64,000 nt of DNA from Pseudomonadota bacterium (GCA_020051095.1 JAGVJN010000044.1:40600-104599), one strand, 5' to 3'. Shown: positions 55,634 to 64,000, counted from the stretch's first letter. Program-made: numbers and translations. Notes: generated by a model from the sequence alone, not told the origin.

Positions 55634-56998
55634 ATGAAATATATTGTTACTTTTGCAACAACGGACGACCTTACTAGCAACCCTTTTTGGCATAGTTTTT
55701 TACTGTTATCAGTCGTTGATGAAACCGGGAAAATCAATGTGGTCGATAATTGGGGCTATTATGGAATACCCTCAACATCTCGAACGAGCTTTATCACCAA
55801 ACTGAAAATTAAAATTGGCTTAGACATCGATTTAACAGGTAATCATGGCATGCTAAGGCATGAAGAAGCACGTTTTTTAGATCTCGGAAAAGGCCTTCAT
55901 GGTAAAAGCTTTGAGTTAACCGAAACACAATTCAATACCCTTCAGCAACGCTGCTTAACACAAGTTAAACTTCAAAATGAAGCCATTCAAGACTACACGA
56001 AAGGCATTAAAGGAAAACCACCGGAAAAAACAAGAATCTACCCCCAAGAGGAATATTCTAAAAGCATCTACGCATTAGAAAAAGCAAGAGCTCATGAAGC
56101 GGGTGAAGAACCGCGATTAAAACCCTTTGAAATTCGAACGGGATGGTCTTTTTGGGGGCCAACGCTCAAAGAATCATTTACTTGTAAATCCATGGCTCTT
56201 GAACTCCTTTCTGGCATTTTAAAACCGGAATATATCGATGATCTGACGGAACATGGCAAACATCCAACCGTCCCCAAATATAGTGGTAAACAAGAAAACA
56301 TTTATTTATATAGTTCGGGACCATTGAGAGCGCATAAAAAGCGCTCTGGCGATGTGGTCTATTATCGAAGCTTAGAAGACGAAGGCGTTACGCTTTCTTG
56401 GGTCATCCCCCCTCAAGAAATTATTACATTGACTAATGAAACAAAATCATTACTGACAATTCCTCCCAATTATATTGACGATGTAAAAATACTCACCTCA
56501 AAATTACAACAACTTGAGTGGGTGTTTATTAATGCAAAGCTTGATCAAGATTGTGAGCCTTATCGTCAAGGTTTAATAAAGCGTATACGGGATTATTATT
56601 TATCGTTTTCAAGGGATAATAAGGGAAATTATTCTCATAATAAAATTGGTAATAATGCCTTTTTTATGAATTTAGGAAACTTACCAAACGATCCGAACAA
56701 TAACCCAACTTCTAGGAATATCTGCCGTGTCCAAAATTTCATAAATTTACTCCATTTAATCCTGGTTGATGGTTGTCGAATCTATAACCCAATTGCAAAT
56801 GAAACGCAAATTGAAAAAGAGATACGACTGAATTCTAAGCGCTATGAGCTTGAACTACTTGGAAATTATCTTAGCCTTGCCGATAAGCATTTATTGGCTG
56901 AAATTATCGGTAAAGCTTACTTTAAACCAGCGTTTATTATTGATGAGGAATCGTTGGTTACACAAGAAAACGAATCAATGCCATTGGCCGTTCTATAA
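55634..56998 (+). CDS. orphan 454-residue protein, possible permuted papain-fold enzyme and candidate effector
   Basis: I do not recognise this protein. Its N-terminus (KYIVTFATTDD, then NPFWHSFLLLSVVD with His20, then NVVDNWGYYG with Asp38) looks like the first strands of circularly permuted NlpC/P60 or LRAT-type enzymes. There a histidine on strand one pairs with a cysteine at a later helix start. TCKSMALELLSG offers Cys184 at such a place. The rest is alpha-beta and then helical. The acidic C-terminal tail (DEESLVTQENESMPLAVL) with hydrophobic last residues fits the E-block type of Dot/Icm signal. AAGGAG at 55623-55628 supports the ATG at 55634 over a GTG two codons upstream. All functional points are inference. 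Confidence 0.72.
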   Translation: MKYIVTFATTDDLTSNPFWHSFLLLSVVDETGKINVVDNWGYYGIPSTSRTSFITKLKIKIGLDIDLTGNHGMLRHEEARFLDLGKGLHGKSFELTETQFNTLQQRCLTQVKLQNEAIQDYTKGIKGKPPEKTRIYPQEEYSKSIYALEKARAHEAGEEPRLKPFEIRTGWSFWGPTLKESFTCKSMALELLSGILKPEYIDDLTEHGKHPTVPKYSGKQENIYLYSSGPLRAHKKRSGDVVYYRSLEDEGVTLSWVIPPQEIITLTNETKSLLTIPPNYIDDVKILTSKLQQLEWVFINAKLDQDCEPYRQGLIKRIRDYYLSFSRDNKGNYSHNKIGNNAFFMNLGNLPNDPNNNPTSRNICRVQNFINLLHLILVDGCRIYNPIANETQIEKEIRLNSKRYELELLGNYLSLADKHLLAEIIGKAYFKPAFIIDEESLVTQENESMPLAVL

Positions 56999-57014
56999 AA
57001 CTTGATTCATGTTT

Positions 57015-57062
57015 CCTTCTCCTCAGACATGGGGAGAAGGTGCCCAACGGGCGGATGAGGGG
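57015..57062. repeat. REP-like palindromic repeat
   Basis: CCTTCTCC and GGAGAAGG form an outer stem. They are followed by a second small stem GCCC-AAC-GGGC and then GGATGAGGGG. This composite is the shape of a palindromic element spread through many gammaproteobacteria (form recalled, not searched). It lies just after the orphan 454-residue gene and may protect or end its transcript. Confidence 0.6.
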
Positions 57063-57129
57063 TTGATAAATCGAAATTATTATCTGAATTCATAGCAGGT
57101 TTCGCTTAAAATGCTTACTAATTAAACTC

Positions 57130-58134
57130 TCAGGGGAGGATAAAAGACTCCCCTTTTCGACCAAATGCATTATCCAAATAGTAAATAATCCGTTGAGGAA
57201 GCCAAAAATTTGGGAACATTTTGTCATGACCATCGATAAAGCCAAGATGCCCTCCCCGCTCGCTTAGTTCAAGCATGGTTGTTTTCGATAAATCAGCTTG
57301 CTTGGGAATTGAATCAGGTGACATAAACGGATCGTCTTTAGCGTGCAGTATGACAACTTGGTTACTAATTCCGCGTAGAAAATAGCGACAGCTCGTTTTT
57401 CGGTAATAATCATCGGCATCGGCAAATCCATACAGAGGCGCTGTGATGAGATTATCATATTCTCGAATCGTATTAACTGACATAAGTTGATTTTCATTGA
57501 CGTTAATAACGGGGCCTACTTGGTGTAATTTTCGAAAGGTTAGGTATTTAAGATCTTTTAATATATAGGCCTGGTATAGTTTTGAAACCCCTTCATTAAG
57601 CGTATCAGCACAGCTTGCTAAATCAAACGGCACAGAAACAGCGATGCCTAAGTCAATGGGCTTAAGGTGAGGCGTTTCACCGAGCCATTTTAATAAGATA
57701 TTCCCCCCCATTGAAAAGCCAATCACCCCTTTAGGACAATTTGGATAGCGTTGATTTAGAAATTGAATGACTAAATTCAAATCTTCCGTAGCTCCTGAAT
57801 GATAGGCAAAGGGTTTTTTGTTGGGGCTTAAGCCAGCACCTCGAAAATGAACTAAAACGCTTCGATAGCCCGATTTATGAATGGCATTAAAAAAGCGTTT
57901 TACATAATGGGAATTAACATTGCCCGCTATACCATGCAATAAAATAATCAAAGGACTGGTCTCTGGCAAACTATCATCTGCCCAGGATAAATCAAGAAAG
58001 TCGTCATCCGGCAAATCCAATCGTTCATGCCTTACGCGCATGGTTGGGGTTGGCTTATTAAAAATTGGCAATATCGTTTGCAAGTGACAACTTGCTAGCC
58101 ATTTTGGTGGTTGAAAAGGACTTTCGATAATCAT
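57130..58134 (-). CDS. YheT-family alpha/beta hydrolase
   Basis: The 334-residue protein has the conserved opening PPKWLASCHLQTILP, the oxyanion region ILLHGIAGN, the nucleophile Ser141 in GFSMGGN, an aspartate in HAKDDPFM and a histidine in RGGHLGFID, so the catalytic triad is complete. YheT/ABHD-type hydrolases act on esters, perhaps lipids; the substrate is not known. GGAAAG precedes the ATG. It is monocistronic by layout. Confidence 0.9.
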   Translation of the reverse strand: MIIESPFQPPKWLASCHLQTILPIFNKPTPTMRVRHERLDLPDDDFLDLSWADDSLPETSPLIILLHGIAGNVNSHYVKRFFNAIHKSGYRSVLVHFRGAGLSPNKKPFAYHSGATEDLNLVIQFLNQRYPNCPKGVIGFSMGGNILLKWLGETPHLKPIDLGIAVSVPFDLASCADTLNEGVSKLYQAYILKDLKYLTFRKLHQVGPVINVNENQLMSVNTIREYDNLITAPLYGFADADDYYRKTSCRYFLRGISNQVVILHAKDDPFMSPDSIPKQADLSKTTMLELSERGGHLGFIDGHDKMFPNFWLPQRIIYYLDNAFGRKGESFILP

Positions 58135-58337
58135 TTTTATATTCTTTCCAAATAGTTAATTCCCAGTGATATATTGGCAAACCGATGCGACCAGATATGT
58201 AAAAAATATAACTATTTATTAAAGTATAGTCTTTTTTAGACAGGATGAGTTTGTGGCGTATCGTATTTAGCTAAGCTATTTATAGAAAAACGGGGATATG
58301 GCGAAGATGTTTATTATTTATAAACTAGAATTTAATG

Positions 58338-59150
58338 TTAAGGTTTTCGACAGGCGACCAAGCAACTCCCATAAAAAGCTATTAATTGGTTATCATCATG
58401 GATGAATCGCAAGGTCTCATCATAATTACGTTGCCATTCTTCTTCACTCATCCCATTGTCTAGTTCTGTTTGTTTAAAGGCTATCAATCCCGACAATAAT
58501 CGTTCTTTTTGTGCTTTCTTCCAAAGCAAGGGTTGATGATAAACACAATCCAGCATATCAAAACCAGCTTTTAAACAGTTATAAAAAAGTTTCATGCCAA
58601 AATTACCATCTCTCCCATCTCCCTCTATTTCATTTTCAGGCGCAATTAAATTTGGTTTATAGCCTTGCCATGCAAACGTATCTGGGTAAGCAAACGCAGC
58701 ACTAACAACCCCTTCTTGACCAAAATAACAACCATTTGAATTTAAAACTTGATAAAATTGATGGATAACTAAGCGCGGACTATGTAAATGATGCAATAAA
58801 AACCGACAATAGACCGCATCAAATTTTATATTGAGTTTCTCGATATCATATGCTGAGAGAACTTGTGTTTTAACATTCGTTAACCCCAACTGCTTAATTT
58901 TGTTCTCAGTCACTTTCAGTTGCTCAGGGCTATTATCAATCGCAAGCACCTGTCCATTTTCCCCAACCTGATGAGCTAACCAGGCAGTCATGACCCCTGC
59001 CCCACAACCGACATCTAGTATGTGCATTCCTTGCTTTAACCCATTCTTCAATAGAAATTGTTGGGTGTGCTCATTGTATGAAATATCAAGAATGTCATAG
59101 TCCAAGCCTTCCTCACCAATTTCAAATTCATATTTCTCTTGATTAGCCAT
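58338..59150 (-). CDS. SAM-dependent class I methyltransferase
   Basis: The 270-residue protein has motif I ILDVGCGAGVMTAWL (about residues 43-57), an acidic residue in VLAIDNSPEQL and the later VYCRFLLHHL segment, all typical of class I methyltransferases. The acceptor is not evident. The frame opens at a GTG three codons upstream; I prefer the ATG at 59150, which has GGAG ten bases before it. It lies 13-22 bases after an SDR gene, so both are probably co-transcribed and may modify the same compound. Confidence 0.85.
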   Translation of the reverse strand: MANQEKYEFEIGEEGLDYDILDISYNEHTQQFLLKNGLKQGMHILDVGCGAGVMTAWLAHQVGENGQVLAIDNSPEQLKVTENKIKQLGLTNVKTQVLSAYDIEKLNIKFDAVYCRFLLHHLHSPRLVIHQFYQVLNSNGCYFGQEGVVSAAFAYPDTFAWQGYKPNLIAPENEIEGDGRDGNFGMKLFYNCLKAGFDMLDCVYHQPLLWKKAQKERLLSGLIAFKQTELDNGMSEEEWQRNYDETLRFIHDDNQLIAFYGSCLVACRKP

Positions 59151-59171
59151 AACTTTCACTCTCCTCTAGTG

Positions 59172-59852
59172 CTACCAAGCTACAACACCACCATCATAAC
59201 GTCTCACTATTTCTGCATGACTTGTATCAATATAGCTATCCATTTGTGTTAACATCCCTTTCACAGAAACATCAACATCCGTTATCGCATTAATACCACC
59301 CAAATCGGTTTTAACCCAGCCAGGATGAAGGAGCATCACTTTTACACCTTTTTGTTTTACATCAATGGCAAAACTGCGCATGACACTATTGAGTGCTGAT
59401 TTACTAGCACGATAAGCATAAGATCGTCCTCGTTCGTTTTCGGAGATACTACCCATACTTGATGACATAACGAGGATATGTTTATCGTTACTAGCAAGTA
59501 GGTTTGGCAATAATGCATCGCATAATAGTATGGCACCCACACAGTTAACATTGAGCACATGGAGAAAATTATCGCGATACACATGACCAACAGTAACCCC
59601 TTGTTCACCGGTAATACCCGCATTATTGATCAATAGGTCTATCGGCCTTTTTTTTAAATTTGATTTTAACGCTTGAATATCACTGTCTTTAGTGATGTCT
59701 AATTGGTAGACTTCCCCCCCTATTTGTTCCAACTCATACGCTTTTTTAGGGTGTCGACAACACCCAATCACATGATAGCCGCGCTGGTTTAGTTGTTTCA
59801 CAAATTCTAAGCCAAGCCCTTTATTTGCACCTGTGACCAAGGCTGTTTTCAT
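59172..59852 (-). CDS. short-chain dehydrogenase/reductase
   Basis: The 226-residue SDR has the cofactor motif TGANKGLG (residues 7-14), DITKDSD, NNAG, a serine in MSSSMGS and YRASKSA with catalytic Tyr and Lys. It is the C-factor-like/carbonyl-reductase-like type; the substrate is unknown. The frame runs 20 codons further upstream, but the ATG at 59852 follows GGAG at normal distance and starts a typical SDR N-terminus. The methyltransferase gene follows. Confidence 0.88.
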   Translation of the reverse strand: MKTALVTGANKGLGLEFVKQLNQRGYHVIGCCRHPKKAYELEQIGGEVYQLDITKDSDIQALKSNLKKRPIDLLINNAGITGEQGVTVGHVYRDNFLHVLNVNCVGAILLCDALLPNLLASNDKHILVMSSSMGSISENERGRSYAYRASKSALNSVMRSFAIDVKQKGVKVMLLHPGWVKTDLGGINAITDVDVSVKGMLTQMDSYIDTSHAEIVRRYDGGVVAW

Positions 59853-59911
59853 TAATATTATCTCCATTTTAAACAACTTTATAGACAACGAATTTTCTAA
59901 AAAAAAAAGCA

Positions 59912-59939
59912 TTTGATTTTTATAATTTTAGCCCCATTT
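59912..59939 (+). promoter_or_regulatory. sigma-32-type heat-shock promoter of hsp20
   Basis: TTTGAT at 59912-59917 is followed after 14 bases by CCCCATTT at 59932-59939, a perfect match to the CCCCATNT -10 of sigma-32 promoters. The -35 matches CTTGAA at 4 of 6 bases. The -10 lies in an inverted repeat (TAGCCC-ATT with AATGGGCTA) that could be an operator or a leader hairpin. It is 65 bases upstream of the Hsp20 start codon. Confidence 0.65.
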
Positions 59940-60004
59940 TAATAATAATGGGCTATACATTATTTTATTTAAATGTTTAATAACTTTGTTAAAGGAGAGA
60001 TAAA

Positions 60005-60451
60005 ATGACTCGTATGGTGACTTATGATCCGATGGGAATATTAAGTGAAATCAATCGGTTATTTGATAACAGCGGCTACCATTATCGAAGTGGCAAAAGC
60101 AGCAGCGAAACCAGTCAATGGGTGCCTGCAGTGGATGTTAAAGAAAATGAAAAGCAATATCATTTTTTAATGGACCTACCTGGAATACAAAAAAAAGACG
60201 TTTCTGTTTCAATGCATGATAACATTTTAACAATTGAAGGCTCCCGAGAACATGAAACAGAAGAGACTGAAAAACAAAATTATTATCGCTATGAACGAAG
60301 TAAAGGTAAGTTTTATCGACAATTTACCCTGCCAGAATCTGTTGATGAAAATGCTATCAATGCAACGATGAAAAATGGCGTACTTGAAATAATAATCCCT
60401 AAAAAAGAAGCTCCAAAAGCAAAAACAATTGATGTCAAAGTCGAAGAATGA
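60005..60451 (+). CDS. small heat-shock protein, Hsp20/alpha-crystallin family
   Basis: The 148-residue chaperone has the alpha-crystallin domain (about 38-130) with WVPAVDVKENEKQYHFLMDL and LPGIQKKDVSV. The closing motif around MKNGVLEIIIPK is followed by a tail that lacks a clear IXI motif. Small Hsps hold unfolded proteins in a refoldable state. AAAGGAGAG lies before the ATG, and a sigma-32-type promoter is upstream. A hairpin follows the stop codon. Confidence 0.95.
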   Translation: MTRMVTYDPMGILSEINRLFDNSGYHYRSGKSSSETSQWVPAVDVKENEKQYHFLMDLPGIQKKDVSVSMHDNILTIEGSREHETEETEKQNYYRYERSKGKFYRQFTLPESVDENAINATMKNGVLEIIIPKKEAPKAKTIDVKVEE

Positions 60452-60456
60452 TGATA

Positions 60457-60488
60457 TCGGATGGTATTTGTAACATAGTACCATCCGC
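60457..60488 (+). terminator. hairpin after hsp20, likely terminator
   Basis: CGGATGGTA and TACCATCCG form a nine-base-pair stem with a 12-base loop starting six bases after the hsp20 stop, followed by CTTTGTAT. The T-run is short, so termination may be weak. Coordinates may be off by one. Confidence 0.5.
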
Positions 60489-60612
60489 TTTGTATCCTAT
60501 GTGTGAATGTCTTGTTTGATTAATACTTGCACTTTGTACGTTTTTTGGGTAATTTAAATAGTCTATAAATTTTCTTCATTTAATATATAAAATGGCCAAC
60601 AAGGAGTTGTTT

Positions 60613-60981
60613 ATGCATTTCATACCCAAATCAATCATTGCCTCAGTCATCATTTTTTCAATCAATATGCCATTATCCTTACACGCATCCATTACCAGAA
60701 CTTACCACTTCCCTCCTAATCAGCCAGTTACCATTCAAAACCCTCTGTACTGGGATTTAGATACGCATTGCACCATCAATTCGAATGATGAAGAGGATAC
60801 ATTGGTCGGGAAGATGGTCCATCGTAGTGGTAAAATTAATGGTAATTATTTAAAACAAGGGCAAGACATGGCAGTCACAGTTCATCCTAATGAAGATTTC
60901 CATCTTGAAGCAGAGTATAAAGCTGTCGTTCAAATTACCAATTACGGAGAGTCAACTGTCTCGGCGAAATGCAGAATTTAA
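60613..60981 (+). CDS. small secreted protein of unknown function
   Basis: A signal peptide (about residues 1-24, ending SLHASIT) opens this 122-residue protein. The mature part is beta-rich with two cysteines (in DTHCTINS and SAKCRI) that could form a disulfide. I recognise no family. AAGGAG supports the ATG at 60613; the frame opens seven codons earlier. Its last four bases overlap the convergent MFS gene. It is near hsp20 but separated by a hairpin. Confidence 0.72.
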   Translation: MHFIPKSIIASVIIFSINMPLSLHASITRTYHFPPNQPVTIQNPLYWDLDTHCTINSNDEEDTLVGKMVHRSGKINGNYLKQGQDMAVTVHPNEDFHLEAEYKAVVQITNYGESTVSAKCRI

Positions 60982-62282
60982 GCCCCATTAGTTTCATCCG
61001 CCCGGGCTAGTCCTGGGCTTTGATGTTCAGGATGAGATTCCTTTAATAGAAACACCGCTATTATTAAACTCGCTAAATAACATAATGGCATCACTGACAA
61101 TGACCATTGATAGGAGGTTAATGGGTAAGAAACACTATGATTGATCATCACCCAATTTCCACTTCTGTGCAGAAAAATACCCACGAGTGGTTGAAATATT
61201 GCACCGCCAAGCAAGACAGATAAATTATTAAAACCAGACGCTGTGCCGACAAGGTGAGGCGGATTATTATCTTTGACAACCGCAAAACTCACCGTTTGCC
61301 CCCCCGATCCAAGCCCCATAACAAATAGCACTAAATAAGCCATTGCAGGTGATACGTTGGGAACATATAGAATTACTACAGTGGCGATAAAGCCCAACAA
61401 AGAGGATATCGCTAACGAAATTTTACGGCTGTATATGTGATCACTTAACCATCCCAACAAAGGAGAGCCAATACCAATTCCTAGCCAAATCATACTGCAC
61501 ATACCTGATGCAACTAGAACACTGACTTGATATTTTTCTTGCAAGAAAGGCACGCCCCATAAAACCGCAAAAACAGCAATGGGCGTCCATATAGTAAAGG
61601 CATAAGCACTGATAAACCAGGTATAGCTATGCCGACATACTTCTTTTAACCGACGAATTTCTCCTAAAAAGCTTCGCTTTTGTGGGCTTCGTTTGGGTGG
61701 CACAGGATAATCTCGTATGACAATGACCATCAACAACGCCAATGCAATGCCAATTCCACCTAATATAAAGCTCGCATTTCGCCAGTTAACCAGATCAATC
61801 AATGCAGCAAGTGGCATTTCGCCAAACATAGCGCCTAGCGAGCTCATTAATTGCGCTATGCCAGCTAAAACAGCAAAATAATGAGGAGGAAACCATCGCG
61901 AAATAAGAACTAAAACACCGATAAAAGAAAAAGCGGATCCTAAGCCAATTAAAAATCGTCCAACTGCAGCCGTAATTAAACTATTGGTTGAAGCAAAAAA
62001 TATCGATCCAAATGCGCACACTAACAGTGCAATGGTCATTAAACGCCGAGGACCATAACGATCATACAACAAGCCAGCAGGCAATTGCATCGGTGCGTAG
62101 GCATAAAAGTAAAAGGCAGAAACAATGCCAAAGCCTTCTGCTGTCACCTTGAAAGTTTGCATCATTGGCTCAGCCATAACGCTAGGTGCAACCTGCAAAA
62201 CGAATTCATATAAATAAAAACTCGCTGCCAGAATAAAGATGACATAGGATTTGAACAAGCTAGGAGTGTTATGTGCTTTCAA
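60978..62282 (-). CDS. major facilitator superfamily transporter (copy 2)
   Basis: The 434-residue protein has 12 predicted membrane segments. Its opening SFYLYEFVLQVAPSVMAEPM, followed by FYFYAYAPMQLPAGLLYDRYGPRRL, shares the same plan as the MFS gene at 52562, so both belong to one MFS subfamily. The start codon is TTG with no clear Shine-Dalgarno sequence. The cargo is unknown; members of related groups in Legionella import amino acids or export siderophore. Confidence 0.88.
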   Translation of the reverse strand: MKAHNTPSLFKSYVIFILAASFYLYEFVLQVAPSVMAEPMMQTFKVTAEGFGIVSAFYFYAYAPMQLPAGLLYDRYGPRRLMTIALLVCAFGSIFFASTNSLITAAVGRFLIGLGSAFSFIGVLVLISRWFPPHYFAVLAGIAQLMSSLGAMFGEMPLAALIDLVNWRNASFILGGIGIALALLMVIVIRDYPVPPKRSPQKRSFLGEIRRLKEVCRHSYTWFISAYAFTIWTPIAVFAVLWGVPFLQEKYQVSVLVASGMCSMIWLGIGIGSPLLGWLSDHIYSRKISLAISSLLGFIATVVILYVPNVSPAMAYLVLFVMGLGSGGQTVSFAVVKDNNPPHLVGTASGFNNLSVLLGGAIFQPLVGIFLHRSGNWVMINHSVSYPLTSYQWSLSVMPLCYLASLIIAVFLLKESHPEHQSPGLARADETNGA

Positions 62283-62385
62283 GATAGATTGATGTAGTTG
62301 TTTTTTACTATTACACCTTATTAATCACCCTTTTGTCAATGTTTTGGTCTCTTTTATCGTTGCGTGTACATAAGAAGACGTTTTT

Positions 62386-62958
62386 TTAAAATTTAATCAG
62401 ACGAAATGTTAAATTAATTCTTGGTCCAATAATCGCATTCGTTTTTGGAATCGAATGCTTATAGTGGTTTTGGGTGTCTCCCTGCATAATTAATACACTA
62501 CCCTGCTCTAACGTGAGTTGTGTGCGCTGTTTAGTTTGGTTGTTTCGCAATAAAAATTTGCGTTCAGCACCTAATGTTATTGAGGCGATAATCGGTTTGT
62601 CGCCGAGTTCACGCTCATTATCTGTATGCCACCCCATGCTGTCTTGTCCATCACGATAGAGATTCAAGAGAACACTATTAAATGGATGGCGAATTAACAC
62701 CTCCACCTTATGTTTTAATTGCAAAAGCGGCTCATTCCATGGGGATGGTACATGCTTGACGCCACTATATTGGTAACAAGCATAAGCATCCCCATGCCAG
62801 GCAATCAATCGTGGCGCTAACATCGATTTCCCAAACATTTTATAGGATTCTTGTTGCCAACAGATACTATTTATCAATTGATTAAAATACATATTTGATT
62901 CTGATACAGTTAAAAAGTGGGGATAGTACGCTATATTTAATTTTTCACAACAATTCAT
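62386..62958 (-). CDS. alkB: AlkB-family 2-oxoglutarate/Fe(II) dioxygenase
   Basis: AlkB enzymes remove methyl groups from damaged DNA or RNA bases. The 190-residue protein has the iron ligands His111 and Asp113 in GWHTDNERELG and His168 in HYKHSIP, and the 2-oxoglutarate contacts Arg180 and Arg186. GSVLIMQGDTQ and NSVLLNLYRDG are typical of the ALKBH2/3-like short type. The frame opens at a TTG two codons before the ATG at 62958. No Ada regulator is nearby. Confidence 0.92.
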   Translation of the reverse strand: MNCCEKLNIAYYPHFLTVSESNMYFNQLINSICWQQESYKMFGKSMLAPRLIAWHGDAYACYQYSGVKHVPSPWNEPLLQLKHKVEVLIRHPFNSVLLNLYRDGQDSMGWHTDNERELGDKPIIASITLGAERKFLLRNNQTKQRTQLTLEQGSVLIMQGDTQNHYKHSIPKTNAIIGPRINLTFRLIKF

Positions 62959-63069
62959 GATCAAACACGCTCATTATTGAACAATGATAGTAAAATATGT
63001 TCCTGGACCCTCCGCCTAGGTAGAGGGCGACGATTAGGGGTGGTTTATTAATCAAAATGATATTATTAC

Positions 63070-64000
63070 GTGATGCTCAACTTTTCACGGAACAAATCGG
63101 GCCCGGGCGCGTGAGCGAGCCCGAGCCCGGTTTTTAAACAATTCCAGGGCGTTCAAATTGCAAGGGTGGATTTCCTAGCATTTTGTTAACCATGATACCC
63201 ATAGTATGTGCCAATACTTTTCTCCTTATTCTATTTGTTAAATGCCACCGGTCTCTTGCTCTGACTTTTTCGATGTGAAACTGCTGTGATAGTTGGGCAA
63301 TCACCGTTTCAATCAGACGTCTTGTTGAAGTTAACCAGCGATTAAAATGCTTCCCTCTCAGATCACTCATATTGCTACGTAATGGTGTCTGCAAGTTAAC
63401 CTGTGTATGTCCTCTGATTTGTTCTTGATAATCTTCACCAATTAAACCTTTGTCCGCGATTAAAAGACCGCGAATATTTCCAATGATATCCCATAATGAC
63501 TCACGCTCATCAATATTGGCTGGCGTCACGGTGATCCCTGTGATCATTCCTTGGGAATCAATAGCCAAATTACCTTTAAAACCGTAATATGTCTCACTCT
63601 TGGAGGCGCAATGACCATAGGATGCCATACCTTTAAAGATAGAACTAAAACCTGTGCGCTTAAAATGACAAACTGGCATCGGCAATCCGTCCGCCATATG
63701 AAGTCTATCTGATAATGCTCCATTTTGAGCTGCAAAAGAGGCTTGTATTCTTTGTTTTATTAACCATAAATTTGCAGATTGTTTTGCATAATTACCTCGA
63801 CTGCCCATTTCTGGAAACCATGAAAACCAATGCATCTTAAAGTAACGCCAGATCCCAGTATCCGTATCCTTCCCCAAAAATTCTCCAACAACGTCCATTG
63901 TGATCACCTCGCTATCAGATAGCTTTGGTTCAAAACCCCTTGTTCTTAATTTATCTCCATAACCGATTTTTTTAAACTCATCATCTATTAAGCAAAACAC
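63070..64000 (-). mobile_element. IS982-family insertion sequence, one end present, other end beyond the window
   Basis: The left end near 63070 begins GTGATGCTCAACTTTTCACG, nearly the same as the arms of the palindrome at 36805-36876, which marks it as the terminal repeat. A GC-rich hairpin (GGGCCCGGGCGCGTGAGCGA and following) lies just inside and may block outside transcripts. The transposase fills the rest and is cut by the window end. Confidence 0.75.
63134..64000 (-). CDS. IS982-family transposase, 5' end cut off by the window
   Basis: At least 288 residues are visible and uninterrupted. The DDE elements of the IS982 family are seen: MADGLPMPVC (first Asp), LLIADKGLIGEDY (second Asp) and RLIETVIAQLSQQFHIEKVR (Glu). 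ASYGHCASKSETYYGFKGNLA is a conserved segment of the family. The frame is still open at position 64000, so the true start lies outside; a GTG there is the window edge and not a start. Confidence 0.9.
   Translation of the reverse strand: MFCLIDDEFKKIGYGDKLRTRGFEPKLSDSEVITMDVVGEFLGKDTDTGIWRYFKMHWFSWFPEMGSRGNYAKQSANLWLIKQRIQASFAAQNGALSDRLHMADGLPMPVCHFKRTGFSSIFKGMASYGHCASKSETYYGFKGNLAIDSQGMITGITVTPANIDERESLWDIIGNIRGLLIADKGLIGEDYQEQIRGHTQVNLQTPLRSNMSDLRGKHFNRWLTSTRRLIETVIAQLSQQFHIEKVRARDRWHLTNRIRRKVLAHTMGIMVNKMLGNPPLQFERPGIV

Noticed and set aside
1..64000. CRISPR array, toxin-antitoxin, restriction-modification or other defence island.
   Set aside because: No direct-repeat array or defence-gene motif was seen; the orphan genes do not show such domains.

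Overview
The window looks like a chromosomal segment of a Legionella-like gammaproteobacterium (order Legionellales, probably family Legionellaceae). The evidence is AT-rich DNA, the 180-kDa type of NAD-glutamate dehydrogenase, a type II secretion D-E gene pair lying apart from other T2SS genes, an EnhA-like L,D-transpeptidase, an ampE-lipoprotein-aceE-aceF-lpd block, PhaB/PhaR genes and several effector-like orphan proteins. The placement rests on recalled family and gene-order knowledge; no database search was possible.

Layout. 0.2-9.4 kb: an aldehyde dehydrogenase, three L,D-transpeptidase-fold genes, NAD-glutamate dehydrogenase and cytochrome b561, with two copies of a palindromic MITE-like element. 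9.9-20.4 kb: putA, a MATCAP-like metallopeptidase, then a leftward operon (M20 hydrolase-astA-astD-astB-spermidine-synthase-like) whose genes all overlap. With the dehydrogenase at 2.4 kb, these genes form a proline/arginine-to-glutamate-to-2-oxoglutarate catabolic district. 20.5-25.4 kb: ubiG, a FinO/ProQ-domain RNA chaperone gene with a probable small RNA beside it, and a leftward yciB-response regulator-sensor kinase-solute binding protein operon. 25.5-29.4 kb: T2SS gspD-gspE, in which gspE carries an apparent -1 frameshift at a run of seven A. 29.5-34.8 kb: tRNA-Met, then a leftward miaB-rluD-pgeF-htrA cluster and a YajQ gene. 35-38.2 kb: an orphan 600-residue membrane protein with its own strong promoter, an IS-derived palindrome and an Old Yellow Enzyme-type oxidoreductase. 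38.5-46.9 kb: a KefB-like antiporter, ampE, a cysteine-rich lipoprotein and the pyruvate dehydrogenase genes aceE, aceF and lpd. 47-54.4 kb: a small membrane protein, thioesterase, ZIP transporter, FAD monooxygenase, PhaR, two PhaB paralogues, an MFS transporter and a lipoprotein. 54.8-57 kb: two divergent orphan proteins with effector-like features. 57-64 kb: a YheT hydrolase, methyltransferase and SDR, Hsp20 with a sigma-32-type promoter, a small secreted protein, a second MFS transporter, AlkB, and an IS982-family element cut by the window end.

Most of the window is ordinary housekeeping and metabolic sequence. I see no CRISPR array, prophage, toxin-antitoxin module or defence island. The points most worth a second look are the broken or recoded gspE, the candidate sRNA next to the FinO/ProQ gene, the M20 hydrolase in the place expected for AstE, the orphan 454-residue protein with a His/Cys arrangement like permuted papain-fold enzymes, and two families of short palindromic mobile elements, one of which shares its ends with the IS982 copy.
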